Assembly (NCBI RefSeq): GCF_041434935.1
Contig: NZ_CP107964.1
Location: forward strand, 6,307,001 to 6,371,000
Direction of reading: 5' to 3'
Source: Kitasatospora sp. NBC_00374
GTDB lineage: Bacteria; Actinomycetota; Actinomycetes; Streptomycetales; Streptomycetaceae
DNA: 64,000 nucleotides
Shown here: positions 12,001-17,662 of the stretch, one piece after another
Layout: the number at the start of each line of letters is the position of its first letter
Numbering within the stretch: position 1 is the first letter of the stretch
The notes under the pieces: generated by a model
What the model was told of the DNA's origin: nothing
What the model saw: only the letters and a program-made list of their open reading frames with translations
Database searches by the model: none
Translations under genes and position numbers: made by a program

Positions 12001-12966
12001 CTGGCCTCCCGAGTCCGCGAGACCCTCGGTCTGGAGCTGGGGCTGCGGATGCTGTTCGAGGCGCCGACCGTGGCCGGGCTCACCGAACGCCTGGCCATGA
12101 ACGACCCGGCCGACGCGCTGGACGTCCTGCTGCCGCTGCGCTCGACCGGGACGGACACCCCGCTGTTCTGCGTCCACCCCGGGGGCGGCATCAGCTGGTC
12201 CTACAGCGGGCTGCTGAACCACCTCGGCCCGCAGCACCCGGTCTACGCGCTCCAGGCGCGCGGCCTCGGCCGGCCCGAACCACTGCCGACCTCCTACGAG
12301 GAGATGGCGGCCGACTACGCCGACCACGTCCAGAAGATCCAGCCACAGGGCCCGTACCTGCTGCTCGGCTGGTCCGCGGGCGGGCTGATCGCCCACGCGC
12401 TGGCCTGCGAACTGCAGGCACGCGGCGAGCGGACCGCACTGCTGGCGATCCTCGACGCCTACCCGGTGAAGGACGTGCGGTTCGAGGAGGAGCCGGTACC
12501 CACCGTCCGGGACGTGCTCGTCGGCGTGCTCGACGTCGATCCGGCCGAGCTGGGCGAGCGGGAGATCACCTACGCCGAGGTCGCCGAGGTGCTGAACCGG
12601 CGCGGCAGCGCGCTGGCCGGCCTCGACGAGCGGCAGGTCGAGGTGATCGTCCAGATCATGATCAACAACGCGAAGCTGGCGGTCGACTTCGTCCCCGGCC
12701 GGTACGACGGGGACCTGCTGCTGTTCAACTCCACGATCGGCCGGGGCGACGACGACGCCGGTCCGGAGGTCTGGCGCCCGTACATCGCGGGCCGGATCGA
12801 ATCGCACGAGATCACCACCCGGCACGACCAGATGACCCAGGCGGGCTCGCTGGCCCAGATCGGACCGGTCCTGGCTGCCAGGATCGCCGAGGCCACCGGC
12901 GACGCCCACGACTCCGAGGCCACTGGCGACGCCGGTGACACCACCCTTTCCCACCAGGAGGACTGA
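1..12966 (+). CDS. Nonribosomal peptide synthetase, C-terminal part (5' end outside window)
   Basis: The reading frame is open from base 1, inside an adenylation domain, so the N-terminus is missing. Domains by window position: A1 1-1265, T1 1310-1510 (LGGHSLL), C1 1565-2900 (HHIVGDG), A2 2950-4360, T2 4400-4615, C2 4660-6000 (HHIAADG), A3 6040-7310, then a methyltransferase inserted in A3 about 7330-8560 (EVGVGTG SAM motif, NRPS N-MT type), the A3 tail with SGKLDR to 8690, T3, C3 8990-10350, A4 10410-11850, T4 (LGGHSLL), and a thioesterase 12120-12900 with GWSAG. Pocket residues read by alignment to GrsA are DVQFAAHVI (proline-like), DAWTVAAVC (phenylalanine), DASTVAAVC (the known Tyr code) and DLYWWGTL (unassigned). 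The inferred product end is Pro-Phe-N-methyl-Tyr-X released by the TE. No epimerase domain is visible. Modules 1 and 2 are near-duplicates. Confidence 0.97.
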   Translation, partial: SAELVVAVLAVLKTGAAYLPVDPDYPAARIAYMLEDARPAVVLDGLASVTPAGDLPEHDPAVPVDARHPAYVIYTSGSTGRPKAVVMPAAGLLNLLAWHHRAVGGEPGTRTAQFTAISFDVSVQEVLSALLYGKTLVVPTEEQRRSAELFAHWLDRHRVEELFAPNLVVEALAEAAEEAGLDLPHLRLVAQAGEAMRLGGAVRRFRARRPGRVLHNHYGPAETHVITAYALPTDPADCPLPVPIGRPITNCRVYVLDSALRPVAPGVLGELYLAGAGLARGYLNRSGLTASRFVADPYGPAGTLMYRTGDLVRWRADCELEFAGRVDHQVKIRGFRIEPGEIEAELTAHPGVAQVAVLAREDRPGETRIVAYVVPSDGSGTTVAALAAYLRERVPDYLVPSAFVLLDALPLTPNGKLDRAALPAPESGAVAGGRAPRTPQEQILCELFAEVLGLARVGVDEDFFALGGHSLLATRLVSRVRATLGVELELRALFRTPTPAGLAAGLHDAGTARQALVPRPRREPMPLSFAQRRLWFLQQFGMPSATYHMPLALRLSGDLDRAALDAALADVVARHETLRTVFPHTAGIPHQRVLEPAEAAVPLAVRAAAEAEVPALLREAAVRGFDLTSDVPLRAELFALAPDEHVLLLVMHHIVGDGWSMGPLARDLATAYTARQGGGAPEWPPLPVQYGDYTLWQHEILGDEHDTESVFARQVAYWRQALAGLPEQLQLPADRPRPAAMSYGGDLLELRIDAELHAALVELARRSGTTLFMVLQAALAALYTRLGAGTDIPIGSPVAGRTDEALDDLVGFFINTLVLRTDTSGDPSFAELLGRVRETALSAYAHQDVPFEHLVEALNPSRSLSHHPLYQTGLVVQNAPGGDFDLPGLRVSGMAVLTGTARLDLTFGFAEEYGPGGAPGGLSGAVEYSTDLFDRPTVEALAARWLRLLGAVTAAPDRPIGGIDLLSAEERRELLPAVEDRTAGAGLPELFAAQVAAVPDAVALVCDGEEVTYRQLAVRANRFAHALIARDVGPEQIVAVALPRSVESVVAVLGVLKAGAAYLPVDPAYPQSRIAFMLDDARPALLVDDPSMVAEGDWPDTDPQVALDVRHPAYVIYTSGSTGRPKGVVVSHAGVSGLVAEQAERLGVTLGSRVLQFASPSFDASFWDLCSALLTGAALVLAPAEAPLEALTDRRLDITHVTLPPSALAALESADLTAATLVVAGEACPPELVARWAPGRRMINAYGPTETTVCATMSDPLSPRSGVPPIGRPVAGFRAYVLDERLAPVPPGVAGELYVAGPGLARGYLNRPGLTAGRFVACPFGPAGVRMYRTGDLVRRRAWGSPRPEAGGGELEYVGRADQQVKVRGFRVELGEVEAALAEHPAVAQAAVAVRDDRLVGYVAVRPDQAVRPAELAAQLRERLPDYLVPSVFTVLDALPLTPNGKLDRAALPTPEAAPAGSGRAPRTPQEQILAELFAEVLDVPQISVDDDFFDLGGHSLLATRLAARVRSVLGVELGLRALFQAPTVAGLAGALAGAGRTRPALTAQERPEAVPLSFAQRRLWFLHRMDAAAAYHIPLALQLTGTLDRPALDRALADVVARHESLRTVFPEVDGVPCQRVLDPAAVRLRARPTEVTQDELLQRLAESARQPFDLATEPPLRAELFALAPDEHVLLLVMHHIAADGWSTGPLARDLAEAYAARCEGRTADRPALPVQYADYTLWQRELLGDAADPQSRFAEQLDYWKRQLSDLPELLQLPADRPRPAVAGWQGDHLGLELDAELHAALAELARNTGTSLFMVLQAALAALYTRLGAGTDIPIGSPIAGRTDEALDDLVGFFVNTLVLRTDTSGDPSFAELLGRVRETALSAYAHQDVPFEHLVEALNPSRSLSHHPLFQTVLAVQNAPMGRFSLPGLDVTTYAVATGTAKFDLGLSMVERFGPAGSPAGIAGAVEYATDLFDRSTVEALVRRWTLLLEAVTADPEQPIGGIDLLDADERHRLLEKGNATARDVGAVPVPRAFAARVAAVPDAVALACGEHALTYRQLNAWANRFAHALIDRGVGPEQIVAVALPRSVESVVAVLGVLKAGAAYLPVDPAYPQSRIAFMLDDARPALLVDDPSMVAEGDWPDTDPQVALDVRHPAYVIYTSGSTGRPKGVVVSHGGVASLVAAQIERFAIEPDSRVLQFASPSFDASVSEIYTALLRGATLVLPPAADPLAALTDPGLGITHVTVPPSVLAAVPDGAVTASTLVVAGEACPPELVARWAPGRRMINAYGPTETTVCATMSDPLSSGAGVPPIGRPIANARVYVLDDRLRPVPPGVAGELYVAGAGLARGYLNRPGLTAGRFVACPFGTGERMYRTGDLVRWLGWGHPRSEAGGRQLEYVGRADDQVKVRGFRVEPGEVEAALAEHPAVARAAVLAQDDRLVGYVVPSQDAARDDALEADHVGEWQGIYDALPIAPEEAAFGQNFVGWNSSYDAGPIPVEQMREWRDATVARILALRPRRVLEVGVGTGLLLSQVAPHCETYWATDFSATAIEALSAQVVGEERLAGRVVLQTRPAHDTDGLPAGEFDTIVINSVVQYFPSADYLADVIGKLMRLLAPGGALFVGDVRNLRLLRPLATAVQLHRTGDDADLAAVRRAVEQAVRVEKELLVDPDFFTVLGEHGTAIGAVAVEVKRGRHHNELTRYRYDVTLHKAPVAPPAPSRPVELAWGRQVADLAGLRELLAQPTAEVLRITGVPNRRVAREAALARAVQDADGPVSELLERLHAPEDGELPDPEDFHALGREFDRTVAVTWSVTAADAVDVVLADPQALHSSPVEPYRSAGATGRALSTLTNRPTGSRGTGALLGELRDWLRGRLPDYLVPSAFVALDALPLTASGKLDRRALPAPDLGPAAGGRAPRTPQEQLLAELFAEVLGLAQVGVEDSFFDLGGHSLLATRLASRVRATLGAELEVRTLFETPTVAALAARLDGSGTARPALTARPRPERVELSFAQRRLWFLHRMDGPSATYNMPLALSLTGRLDRPALVAALADVVARHESLRTVFRETGGVPHQVVLGAAQARPALPVVELDESRLAERLADAAQRGFDLAAEPPVRAELYALAPDRHVLLVVVHHIAADGWSMGPLSGDLATAYAARCRGEEPPWSPLPVQYADYTRWQRDLLGDTADPDSLFARQLAYWKDELAGIPQQVQLPTDRPRLPVASQRGDRVVVRLDPELHQDLRDLAAARGASMFMVLQAGLAALLTRLGAGTDIPIGSPIAGRTDQALDELVGFFVNTLVLRTDTTGDPGFAELLGRVRQKALTAYDHQDVPFEHLVEVANPVRSLAHHPLFQVMLALQNAPLGEFALPGLETGHLEAPTGTSRVDLTFSLAEQFRPDGPPGPGGPGGAPSADGLVGAVEYATDLFDAPTVELLFDRWARLLRAAAADPDRPISRIDLMSGAERHRLLHGFNDTAAPLPTASVPELFARQVRATPDAIAVVAGGTELTYAELDLRADRLAGALARHGVRPETPVAVMLDRSAELVVAILAIIKAGGAYVPLDPRFPSSRIELIMRESGAALVLTPEVLAALEQSLAAGRPGAEVSCEPGQLAYIMYTSGSTGRPKGVAVTHRDVVGLALSPEWRGGGHERVLMHSPTAFDLSTYELWVPLLNGGRVVVAPPEQLDLDLLQHTIATHGVTGLWLTAGLFRLVAEERPGLLAGVREVWTGGDVVSPAAAARVLAACPGIEVVNGYGPTEATTLATRHPVRDLAENAATVPIGGPMANMRTYVLDDRLRPVPTGMVGELYLAGTGVARGYFGRPGLTAERFTADPYGPAGSRMYRTGDLAWWLPDGTLEFGGRVDHQVKLRGLRIEPGEIEAVLAGCPGVAQAAVVAREDRPGDKRLVAYLVPAPDGGPETAELSARLRRDLPDYMVPAAFVTVDALPLTANGKLDRAALPAPDYGASDAGRGPRTPQEQLLCGLFAEVLGREQVGIDDGFFDLGGHSLLAARLASRVRETLGLELGLRMLFEAPTVAGLTERLAMNDPADALDVLLPLRSTGTDTPLFCVHPGGGISWSYSGLLNHLGPQHPVYALQARGLGRPEPLPTSYEEMAADYADHVQKIQPQGPYLLLGWSAGGLIAHALACELQARGERTALLAILDAYPVKDVRFEEEPVPTVRDVLVGVLDVDPAELGEREITYAEVAEVLNRRGSALAGLDERQVEVIVQIMINNAKLAVDFVPGRYDGDLLLFNSTIGRGDDDAGPEVWRPYIAGRIESHEITTRHDQMTQAGSLAQIGPVLAARIAEATGDAHDSEATGDAGDTTLSHQED
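3058..3398 (+). repeat. Near-identical A-domain tract, copy 1 (copy 2 at 6154-6494)
   Basis: About 340 bases encoding the A2 core through the TSGSTGRPKG loop recur 3096 bases downstream in A3 with only a handful of substitutions. A second shared block, about 3660-3786 and 6756-6882, keeps the same offset. The intervening substrate-pocket region differs. This pattern fits recent module duplication or gene conversion with subdomain divergence. Confidence 0.85.
4026..4058 (+). repeat. In-frame GC palindromic insertion in A2
   Basis: A low-complexity element of the form TGGGGG-N-CCCCC-GGCCGGAGGC-TGGGGGA sits between the YRTGDLVR motif and LEYVGR. It adds roughly ten residues (reading AWGSPRPEAGGG) where A1 and A4 have only a short RADG/PDGT-type loop. 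It resembles the short palindromic repeats scattered between Streptomyces genes, which is an inference from memory, not a search. Confidence 0.7.
7119..7150 (+). repeat. In-frame GC palindromic insertion in A3
   Basis: The same element type as at 4026-4058, with a few base changes, occurs at the homologous position of A3 (reading GWGHPRSEAGG between the RTGDLVRW motif and LEYVGR). Frame is preserved. Confidence 0.7.
10165..10200 (+). repeat. In-frame GC-rich palindromic insertion in C3
   Basis: The segment begins GGTCCCCCTGGGCC and ends GGAGGTGCCCCC. It reads as a Pro/Gly-rich run (PPGPGGPGGAP) in the C domain just before the conserved GAVEYATD stretch. The sister C domains have a shorter loop here. 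Confidence 0.55.
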
Positions 12967-12969
12967 CCC

Positions 12970-13185
12970 ATGACCAACCCCTTCGACGACCAGGACGGCA
13001 CCTTCCTCGTCCTCGTCAACGACGAGAACCAGCACTCGCTCTGGCCGCAGTTCGCCGACGTCCCGGACGGCTGGACCGTCGCCCACGGCCCGGACACCCA
13101 CGCCGACTGCCTGGAGTACGTCGAGGGGGCCTGGACCGACATGCGGCCCAAGAGCCTCGCGGACGCCATGGACGCCCAGCGGTAG
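12970..13185 (+). CDS. MbtH-like protein
   Basis: A 71-residue protein with the complete MbtH signature: NDENQHSLWP, a P-x-GW pair, a central CLEY and the terminal W-x-DMRPKS. MbtH proteins bind the N-terminal lobe of NRPS adenylation domains and are needed for folding or activity of many of them. It starts three bases after the NRPS stop. The ribosome binding site (CAGGAGGA) lies inside the end of the NRPS gene, so the two are translationally coupled and the partner is almost certainly that NRPS. Confidence 0.97.
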   Translation: MTNPFDDQDGTFLVLVNDENQHSLWPQFADVPDGWTVAHGPDTHADCLEYVEGAWTDMRPKSLADAMDAQR

Positions 13186-13195
13186 CGCGGCCGAC

Positions 13196-14443
13196 ATGAC
13201 CTCCACCGACACCCTGGACGGGGCCCGCGACACCGTGGGCCCCGCCCGGCCGGACGACCTCGCCGCGGCCCTGCTCACCCCCGAGGCCCGGCGCGACCCG
13301 TACCCGCTCTACGCCCGCATGCGGCGCGAGGACCCGGTCCACCGCAGCGCCCAGGGCACCTGGTACCTCACCCGGCACGCCGACGTCGAGGCCGCGCTGG
13401 GCGACCTGCGGCTGTCCAACGACCGGGACAGGATGACCCGCGCCTACACCGCGCTCGGCGGCGACCTCAAGGCCTTCAGCCGGCTCACCGACCGGCTCGG
13501 CCGGGTGATGACCAACACCGATCCGCCGGACCACGCCCGGCTGCGCAGACTGGCCAACAAGGCCTTCACCGCCCGGCGCGTCGAAGCCCTGCGCGACGGT
13601 GTCCAGCGGATCGTCGACCGGCTCATCGACGAGGCGGTCGCGGCCGGACCGACCACGGACCTGATCGAGGCAGTCGCCTCCCCGCTGCCGATGTCCGTCG
13701 TCTGCGAGCTCTTCGGCATCCCCGACGAGGACCGGCCCCAGGTCAAGGACTGGTTCCACCGCTTCGGCCGGCTGGCCGAGGACATCGACAAGTCCGAGGC
13801 GGCGATCGAGCAGTACGAGGAGTACCTGTCCGGGCTCATCCGGCAGCGCCGGCGCGCACCGGGCGACGACCTGATCAGCGCACTGGTCGCCACCCAGACG
13901 CAGGACGACCGGCTCACCGACTCCGAACTGCTGTCCACCTGCTTCGTCCTGATCACCGCCGGCGACGAGACCACCACCCACCTGATCGGCAACGGCGTGC
14001 TCGCCCTGCTGCGCCACCCGGACCAGCTGGCCCGGCTGCGCGCGGACCCGGGCCTGATCCGCGGCGCCATCGAGGAGTCGGCCCGCTACGACACGGTGAC
14101 CCAGGCCATCGTCCGGGTCGTCGCGCAGGACCTGGAGATCGGCGGACGGACGCTGCGGGAGGGCGAGTTGGCGTACCTGTTCCTCGGTGCGACCAACCGC
14201 GACCCCGAACGCTTCGAGGACCCCGACCGGCTCGACCTGTCCCGCCCCGGCAACCGGCACCTGAGCTTCGGCCACGGCCCGCACTTCTGCCTCGGCGGCC
14301 CACTGGCCAAGCTCCAGGCGGAGGTCGCCGTCGGCACGCTGGTGCGCCGGCTGCCGGAGCTGCGGCTGGCCGACGGGGCGGAGCTGGACTGGCGGCCCAA
14401 CCCGCTGCAACGGCGGCTGTGCGCCCTCCCGATCGCCTACTGA
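13196..14443 (+). CDS. Cytochrome P450, NRPS tailoring
   Basis: A 415-residue class I bacterial P450. The I-helix oxygen-activation motif AGDETTTHLI, the K-helix ExxR (ESAR) and the haem-ligand loop FGHGPHFCLGG are all intact, and the length is normal. It begins 10 bases after mbtH in the same operon, so it likely hydroxylates or cross-links the peptide; the aromatic residues (Phe, N-Me-Tyr) are reasonable targets. No ferredoxin or reductase partner is encoded nearby, so general redox partners would serve it. The site of oxidation cannot be read from sequence. Confidence 0.95.
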   Translation: MTSTDTLDGARDTVGPARPDDLAAALLTPEARRDPYPLYARMRREDPVHRSAQGTWYLTRHADVEAALGDLRLSNDRDRMTRAYTALGGDLKAFSRLTDRLGRVMTNTDPPDHARLRRLANKAFTARRVEALRDGVQRIVDRLIDEAVAAGPTTDLIEAVASPLPMSVVCELFGIPDEDRPQVKDWFHRFGRLAEDIDKSEAAIEQYEEYLSGLIRQRRRAPGDDLISALVATQTQDDRLTDSELLSTCFVLITAGDETTTHLIGNGVLALLRHPDQLARLRADPGLIRGAIEESARYDTVTQAIVRVVAQDLEIGGRTLREGELAYLFLGATNRDPERFEDPDRLDLSRPGNRHLSFGHGPHFCLGGPLAKLQAEVAVGTLVRRLPELRLADGAELDWRPNPLQRRLCALPIAY

Positions 14444-14475
14444 CCGTGAACCACGACGAAGGAGCAGTACCGACC

Positions 14476-15234
14476 ATGGCCCGAGAGTTCGAGGTCCGCC
14501 GGGAACAGGACCTGCCCGCCACGCCCGAGCAGGTCTGGGACGCGGTGGCCACCGGCGCCGGCAACCTGGGCTGGCTCTACCCGATGGAGATCGAGCCGCA
14601 CGTCGGCGGAAAGGCCACCCGGGGCGATGCCACCGTCGTGGCCTGGGAGCCGCCGCGGCACCTCGCCGTCCGGGCGACCCAGGACGGCGGGTTCTCCAAC
14701 ACCCTCAGTTACCACATCGAGCCGGCCGATGCCGGAACGAGCCGCCTGCGGATGGGAATCCACTGGGTGCACACGGGCGTTGTGGACGAGGCCTGGGCCT
14801 GGGACGCCAAGACGGACGCGGCCGAGAAGCACGTCGACTTCTACCAGCACGGCCTCGCCGAGTACCTCCGGCACTTCGCCGGCCGCCCCGCCGTCTACGT
14901 CAGGGCCCAGCTCCCCGAACCCACCGCCGACCCGGCCGACTTCGCCGCCCTGCGCCGACGCCTCGGCCTCGCCGACGACGCGGCCGTCGGCGACCGGTTC
15001 ACGCTCCTCTCCCCCGACCCGGACCACGACCCCGTGGCGGTGGTCGTCGACTGGCTCAGCGCCGACTTCCTCGGCCTGCGCGGCGCGGACGCCCTGTACC
15101 GCTTCTTCAACGGCAGCACCTGGAACGTGCCGATCTGGCTCGGCCACCACCTGTTCGCCGAGGACACCGACGAGCAGCAGGCCACCAAGGCGTGGACGGC
15201 CTGGCTCAACGACACCCAGACCCGGGAGCTCTGA
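14476..15234 (+). CDS. SRPBCC (START/AHSA1-like) domain protein
   Basis: About 252 residues. The N-terminal half (REFEVRREQDLPATPEQVWD, then a GGKATRGDATVVAWEPPRHL strand pattern) is typical of SRPBCC ligand-binding folds of the AHSA1 type. The C-terminal third is less recognisable. The ATG at 14476 is preferred over the upstream in-frame start at 14419 because GAAGGAG lies 11 bases before it and the upstream start would overlap the P450. Such proteins next to NRPS genes have been cyclases or ligand binders, but its role here is unknown. Confidence 0.8.
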   Translation: MAREFEVRREQDLPATPEQVWDAVATGAGNLGWLYPMEIEPHVGGKATRGDATVVAWEPPRHLAVRATQDGGFSNTLSYHIEPADAGTSRLRMGIHWVHTGVVDEAWAWDAKTDAAEKHVDFYQHGLAEYLRHFAGRPAVYVRAQLPEPTADPADFAALRRRLGLADDAAVGDRFTLLSPDPDHDPVAVVVDWLSADFLGLRGADALYRFFNGSTWNVPIWLGHHLFAEDTDEQQATKAWTAWLNDTQTREL

Positions 15235-15431
15235 TGGGAACCTCCACACAGACGCTGCTCTTCGCCGCCGAACTCGTCGAGGAGAACGGTACCTACGCCC
15301 TCGTCGTCGAGGACGTGAGGAGGGGCACCGTTCAGAGCACCCCGGTCCCCAAGAACATGGTCGACAAGCTCCCGACCTTCCTCTCCGCGCTCGCCGCCAA
15401 ACTCAACCCGCCGCCACGCCGCCACTGGTAG
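15234..15431 (+). CDS. Small hypothetical protein (65 aa)
   Basis: The ATG overlaps the stop of the SRPBCC gene (TGATG), so it is coupled and likely the last gene of the NRPS operon. The protein is soluble, starts MGTSTQTLLFAAEL, has a mixed strand-helix pattern and ends in a basic NPPPRRHW tail. No family was recognised. An in-frame start at 15192 exists but would lie inside the previous gene. Third codon positions are G/C-rich as in real genes, and a strong terminator follows 12 bases after the stop. Confidence 0.65.
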   Translation: MGTSTQTLLFAAELVEENGTYALVVEDVRRGTVQSTPVPKNMVDKLPTFLSALAAKLNPPPRRHW

Positions 15432-15442
15432 CCGCTCCGGGC

Positions 15443-15480
15443 GCGTCGGCCCGGGCGCCACCGCGCGCCCGGGCCGACGC
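15443..15480 (+). terminator. Hairpin terminator of the NRPS operon
   Basis: A perfect 16-bp stem (left arm GCGTCGGCCCGGGCGC) with a six-base loop lies 12 bases after the last stop of the operon. There is no T-run, as is usual in streptomycetes. Confidence 0.85.
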
Positions 15481-15498
15481 CGAACGCGGAGGACGCCG

Positions 15499-15590
15499 AG
15501 ACGCGGCGCGCTGGACGTCGGCTGCGGCCAGGGCCACGCGGTGAACGTCCTGGCCGAGGCGTCCCCCGTCAGCCGCTGCCGCACGGTCGG
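15499..15590 (+). pseudogene. Remnant of a class I SAM methyltransferase
   Basis: In frame from about 15505 the bases read ALDVGCGQGHAVNVLAEASP, a near-perfect SAM-binding motif I with the flanking segment typical of regulator-like methyltransferases. No start, RBS or continuation is present: after about 30 codons the sequence becomes unrelated, and gadB runs in from the other strand. It therefore looks like a leftover from a deleted gene at the cluster border. Confidence 0.6.
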
Positions 15591-15663
15591 CCAACCGGGA
15601 CCTGACCCTGGCCTCGCCGGCGGGGCGCCTTCGAGGCCCGCCCCCGAGGCTTCGGGTGCTCCG

Positions 15664-17028
15664 TCAGTAGCCGGTGCCGCGCTTGGTCTGGGCCCGCTCG
15701 ACGTCGTGGGCCGCACCCTTGTGGTCCAAGGTGGCACACGCGTCGGCGATGTCCTGTGTCAGGCGGTCGATCTGCTCGCGGCTCAAGGTCTCCTTGGCCA
15801 GGGCACGCAGGATCTTCACCCGCTGCGCGTTGGGCGGGAGCGTGTACGCCGGCACCATCCAGCCGCGCTCGGCCGAGAGCTGCCAGGCGATGTCCGACTC
15901 GTCGTAGGAGTGCTTGCCGGCGAGGCGGAAAGCGACCAGCGGCAGCTGCTCGAGATCGCTGCCGATCACTTCGAACCGGCCGCTGCCACGCAGGTTGTCC
16001 GCCAACGCGCGGGCGTTCGCCTGCATCATCTCCATGACGTACGTGTAGCCCTGGCGGCCCAGCCGCACGAAGTTGTAGTACTGCGCGAGCACCATCGACG
16101 CGCCGGTCGAGAAGTTCAGCGTGAACGTCGCGTCGGTCTTGCCCAAGTAGTTCTCGTAGAACACGAGGTCCTTGGCCAGGTCGGACTCCTCGCGGAAGAC
16201 CAGCCAGCCGATGCCGGGGTAGACCAGGCCGTACTTGTGCCCCGAGACGTTGATCGAACGAACCTGCTCGAGCCGGAAGTCCCACTTCGAATCGGGATAG
16301 AGGAACGGCCACACGAAGCCGCCGCTGGCGCCGTCCACATGGATCGGAATGTCGAGGTCCCGCTTCGTGCGGATCTCCCGCAGAAGCTTGTCGATGCCGA
16401 CGACGTCGTCCATGTGGCCGGTGAACGTGGTACCGACAACGGCGACGACACCGATCGTGTTCTCGTCGAGGTGCGGCTCCACATCCTCCGGGCCGATCGT
16501 GTACTTGTCCTCGGCAAGCGGCACGATCCGCGGCTCCACGTCGAAGTAGCGGCAGAACTTCTCCCACACCACATGGACATCACCGCCGAAGACCAGATTG
16601 GGCCGCTCCACCGACAGGCCGGCCGCCTGCCGCCGCTCCCGCCACTTCCACTTCAGCGACAACGCACCGAGCATGATCGCCTCGGACGAACCCTGGGTCC
16701 GACACCCGGCGGTCTTCCCCGGCGCGTGGAAGAGGTCGGCGAGCATACGCACGCAACGCTGCTCGATCTCGGCGGAGATGGGGTACTCCGCGTGGTCGAT
16801 GAAATTGCGGTGGAGGTTCTCCGCGATGATCCGCTGCGCCTCCGGCTCCATCCAGGTGGTGACGAACGTCGCGAGGTTGCGCTGGGGGTCGCCCTCCATG
16901 GCGAGGTCCGCGTCCACCAGCCTCATGGCGTCCGTCGCGGTCATGCCGTCCTCGGGAAAGGTATCCGAGGGAGCAGGTGCGGTCAGGAATCGGTTGCCGA
17001 ACAGGGCCGCGGTCTCACTCTTGCTCAT
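15664..17028 (-). CDS. gadB: Glutamate decarboxylase (PLP-dependent)
   Basis: A 454-residue group II PLP decarboxylase converting glutamate to GABA with proton consumption. Visible features are the TQGSSEAIML substrate/PLP region, HVDGASGGFV with the PLP-contacting Asp, the Schiff-base lysine in INVSGHKYGL, and the bacterial GAD segment EYPISAEIE. Length is close to E. coli GadB. The ATG at 17028 follows GGTGGAG at a normal distance; longer in-frame extensions upstream are low-complexity. It is a single gene with no antiporter next to it, so acid resistance versus GABA metabolism cannot be decided. Confidence 0.95.
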   Translation of the reverse strand: MSKSETAALFGNRFLTAPAPSDTFPEDGMTATDAMRLVDADLAMEGDPQRNLATFVTTWMEPEAQRIIAENLHRNFIDHAEYPISAEIEQRCVRMLADLFHAPGKTAGCRTQGSSEAIMLGALSLKWKWRERRQAAGLSVERPNLVFGGDVHVVWEKFCRYFDVEPRIVPLAEDKYTIGPEDVEPHLDENTIGVVAVVGTTFTGHMDDVVGIDKLLREIRTKRDLDIPIHVDGASGGFVWPFLYPDSKWDFRLEQVRSINVSGHKYGLVYPGIGWLVFREESDLAKDLVFYENYLGKTDATFTLNFSTGASMVLAQYYNFVRLGRQGYTYVMEMMQANARALADNLRGSGRFEVIGSDLEQLPLVAFRLAGKHSYDESDIAWQLSAERGWMVPAYTLPPNAQRVKILRALAKETLSREQIDRLTQDIADACATLDHKGAAHDVERAQTKRGTGY

Positions 17029-17662
17029 GCCGGCGACTCCACCACGTCCCGGACGGGAGCCATGGCAGGACCTGCGGGCCGGGCTCGAAGTGCACGCGAA
17101 CGGCGTACCCTCCCGACGCCCGGCTGCCCGCTCGTCAATGCGGGCACCCGCGCACGGGTAGTTGCCCGGCGGCCGGCCGGCTCCGAGCCGTACCCGGACG
17201 ACACCGACCGTCTGTTGGAGATCACCGTTGCGATGGGGCTGTTCGTCGTCGGCCGTGCCGCCTGACCACCGGTGTCCACAGTGAGCCCGCCGCCCTGGTT
17301 CCGTGAGCGGTCGGGCCTGGCGGACGGGGGCACGGGTCGTCAGGGCAGGTGGCGTGTCCGGCGGGGGCTTCTCCGCCCGGTGGGTCGGGGCGCCGGTGGA
17401 TCCCGGTCCCGGACCAGGTGGGCCCGGTCCCGATGGCGGCAGTGATACTCGCGGCCTAGCTTGGCAGGGGTACTGCTCAGCGGGTGGGTGCCCGATGCCC
17501 GCAGGTGATTCGTGCTTCGTGCTTCGTGCTTCGTGCTTCGTGACCGGGCCGCGGGCCGGTGGTGTCGGCCGGTCGGCTTGCGGCCCGTCGTCGTACCTCA
17601 CAGATCGTAGACGTCGAGTGCTGGCCGCAAGGAATTGCCCGCCGGCGTAACGGAGGCCAGGT
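17029..17662. other. Intergenic region between divergent gadB and sulfatase
   Basis: These 634 bases separate two divergent genes and must carry both promoters, but no convincing -35/-10 pair was picked out. The only clear structure is the heptamer repeat at 17509-17543. ORFs covering it are Pro/Arg-rich and not credible. Confidence 0.6.
17509..17543. repeat. Five tandem heptamers (TTCGTGC)
   Basis: Four exact copies of TTCGTGC followed by TTCGTGA lie head to tail, about 120 bases upstream of the sulfatase start. A 7-base unit in noncoding DNA can change copy number by slippage and so alter promoter spacing. Confidence 0.9.

Noticed and set aside
15541..17265. A 574-codon plus-strand frame over gadB
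   Set aside because: The minus strand encodes a complete glutamate decarboxylase; the plus frame contains no recognisable fold apart from the methyltransferase scrap at its start.
17509..17543. CRISPR-like array
   Set aside because: Units are seven bases with no spacers.
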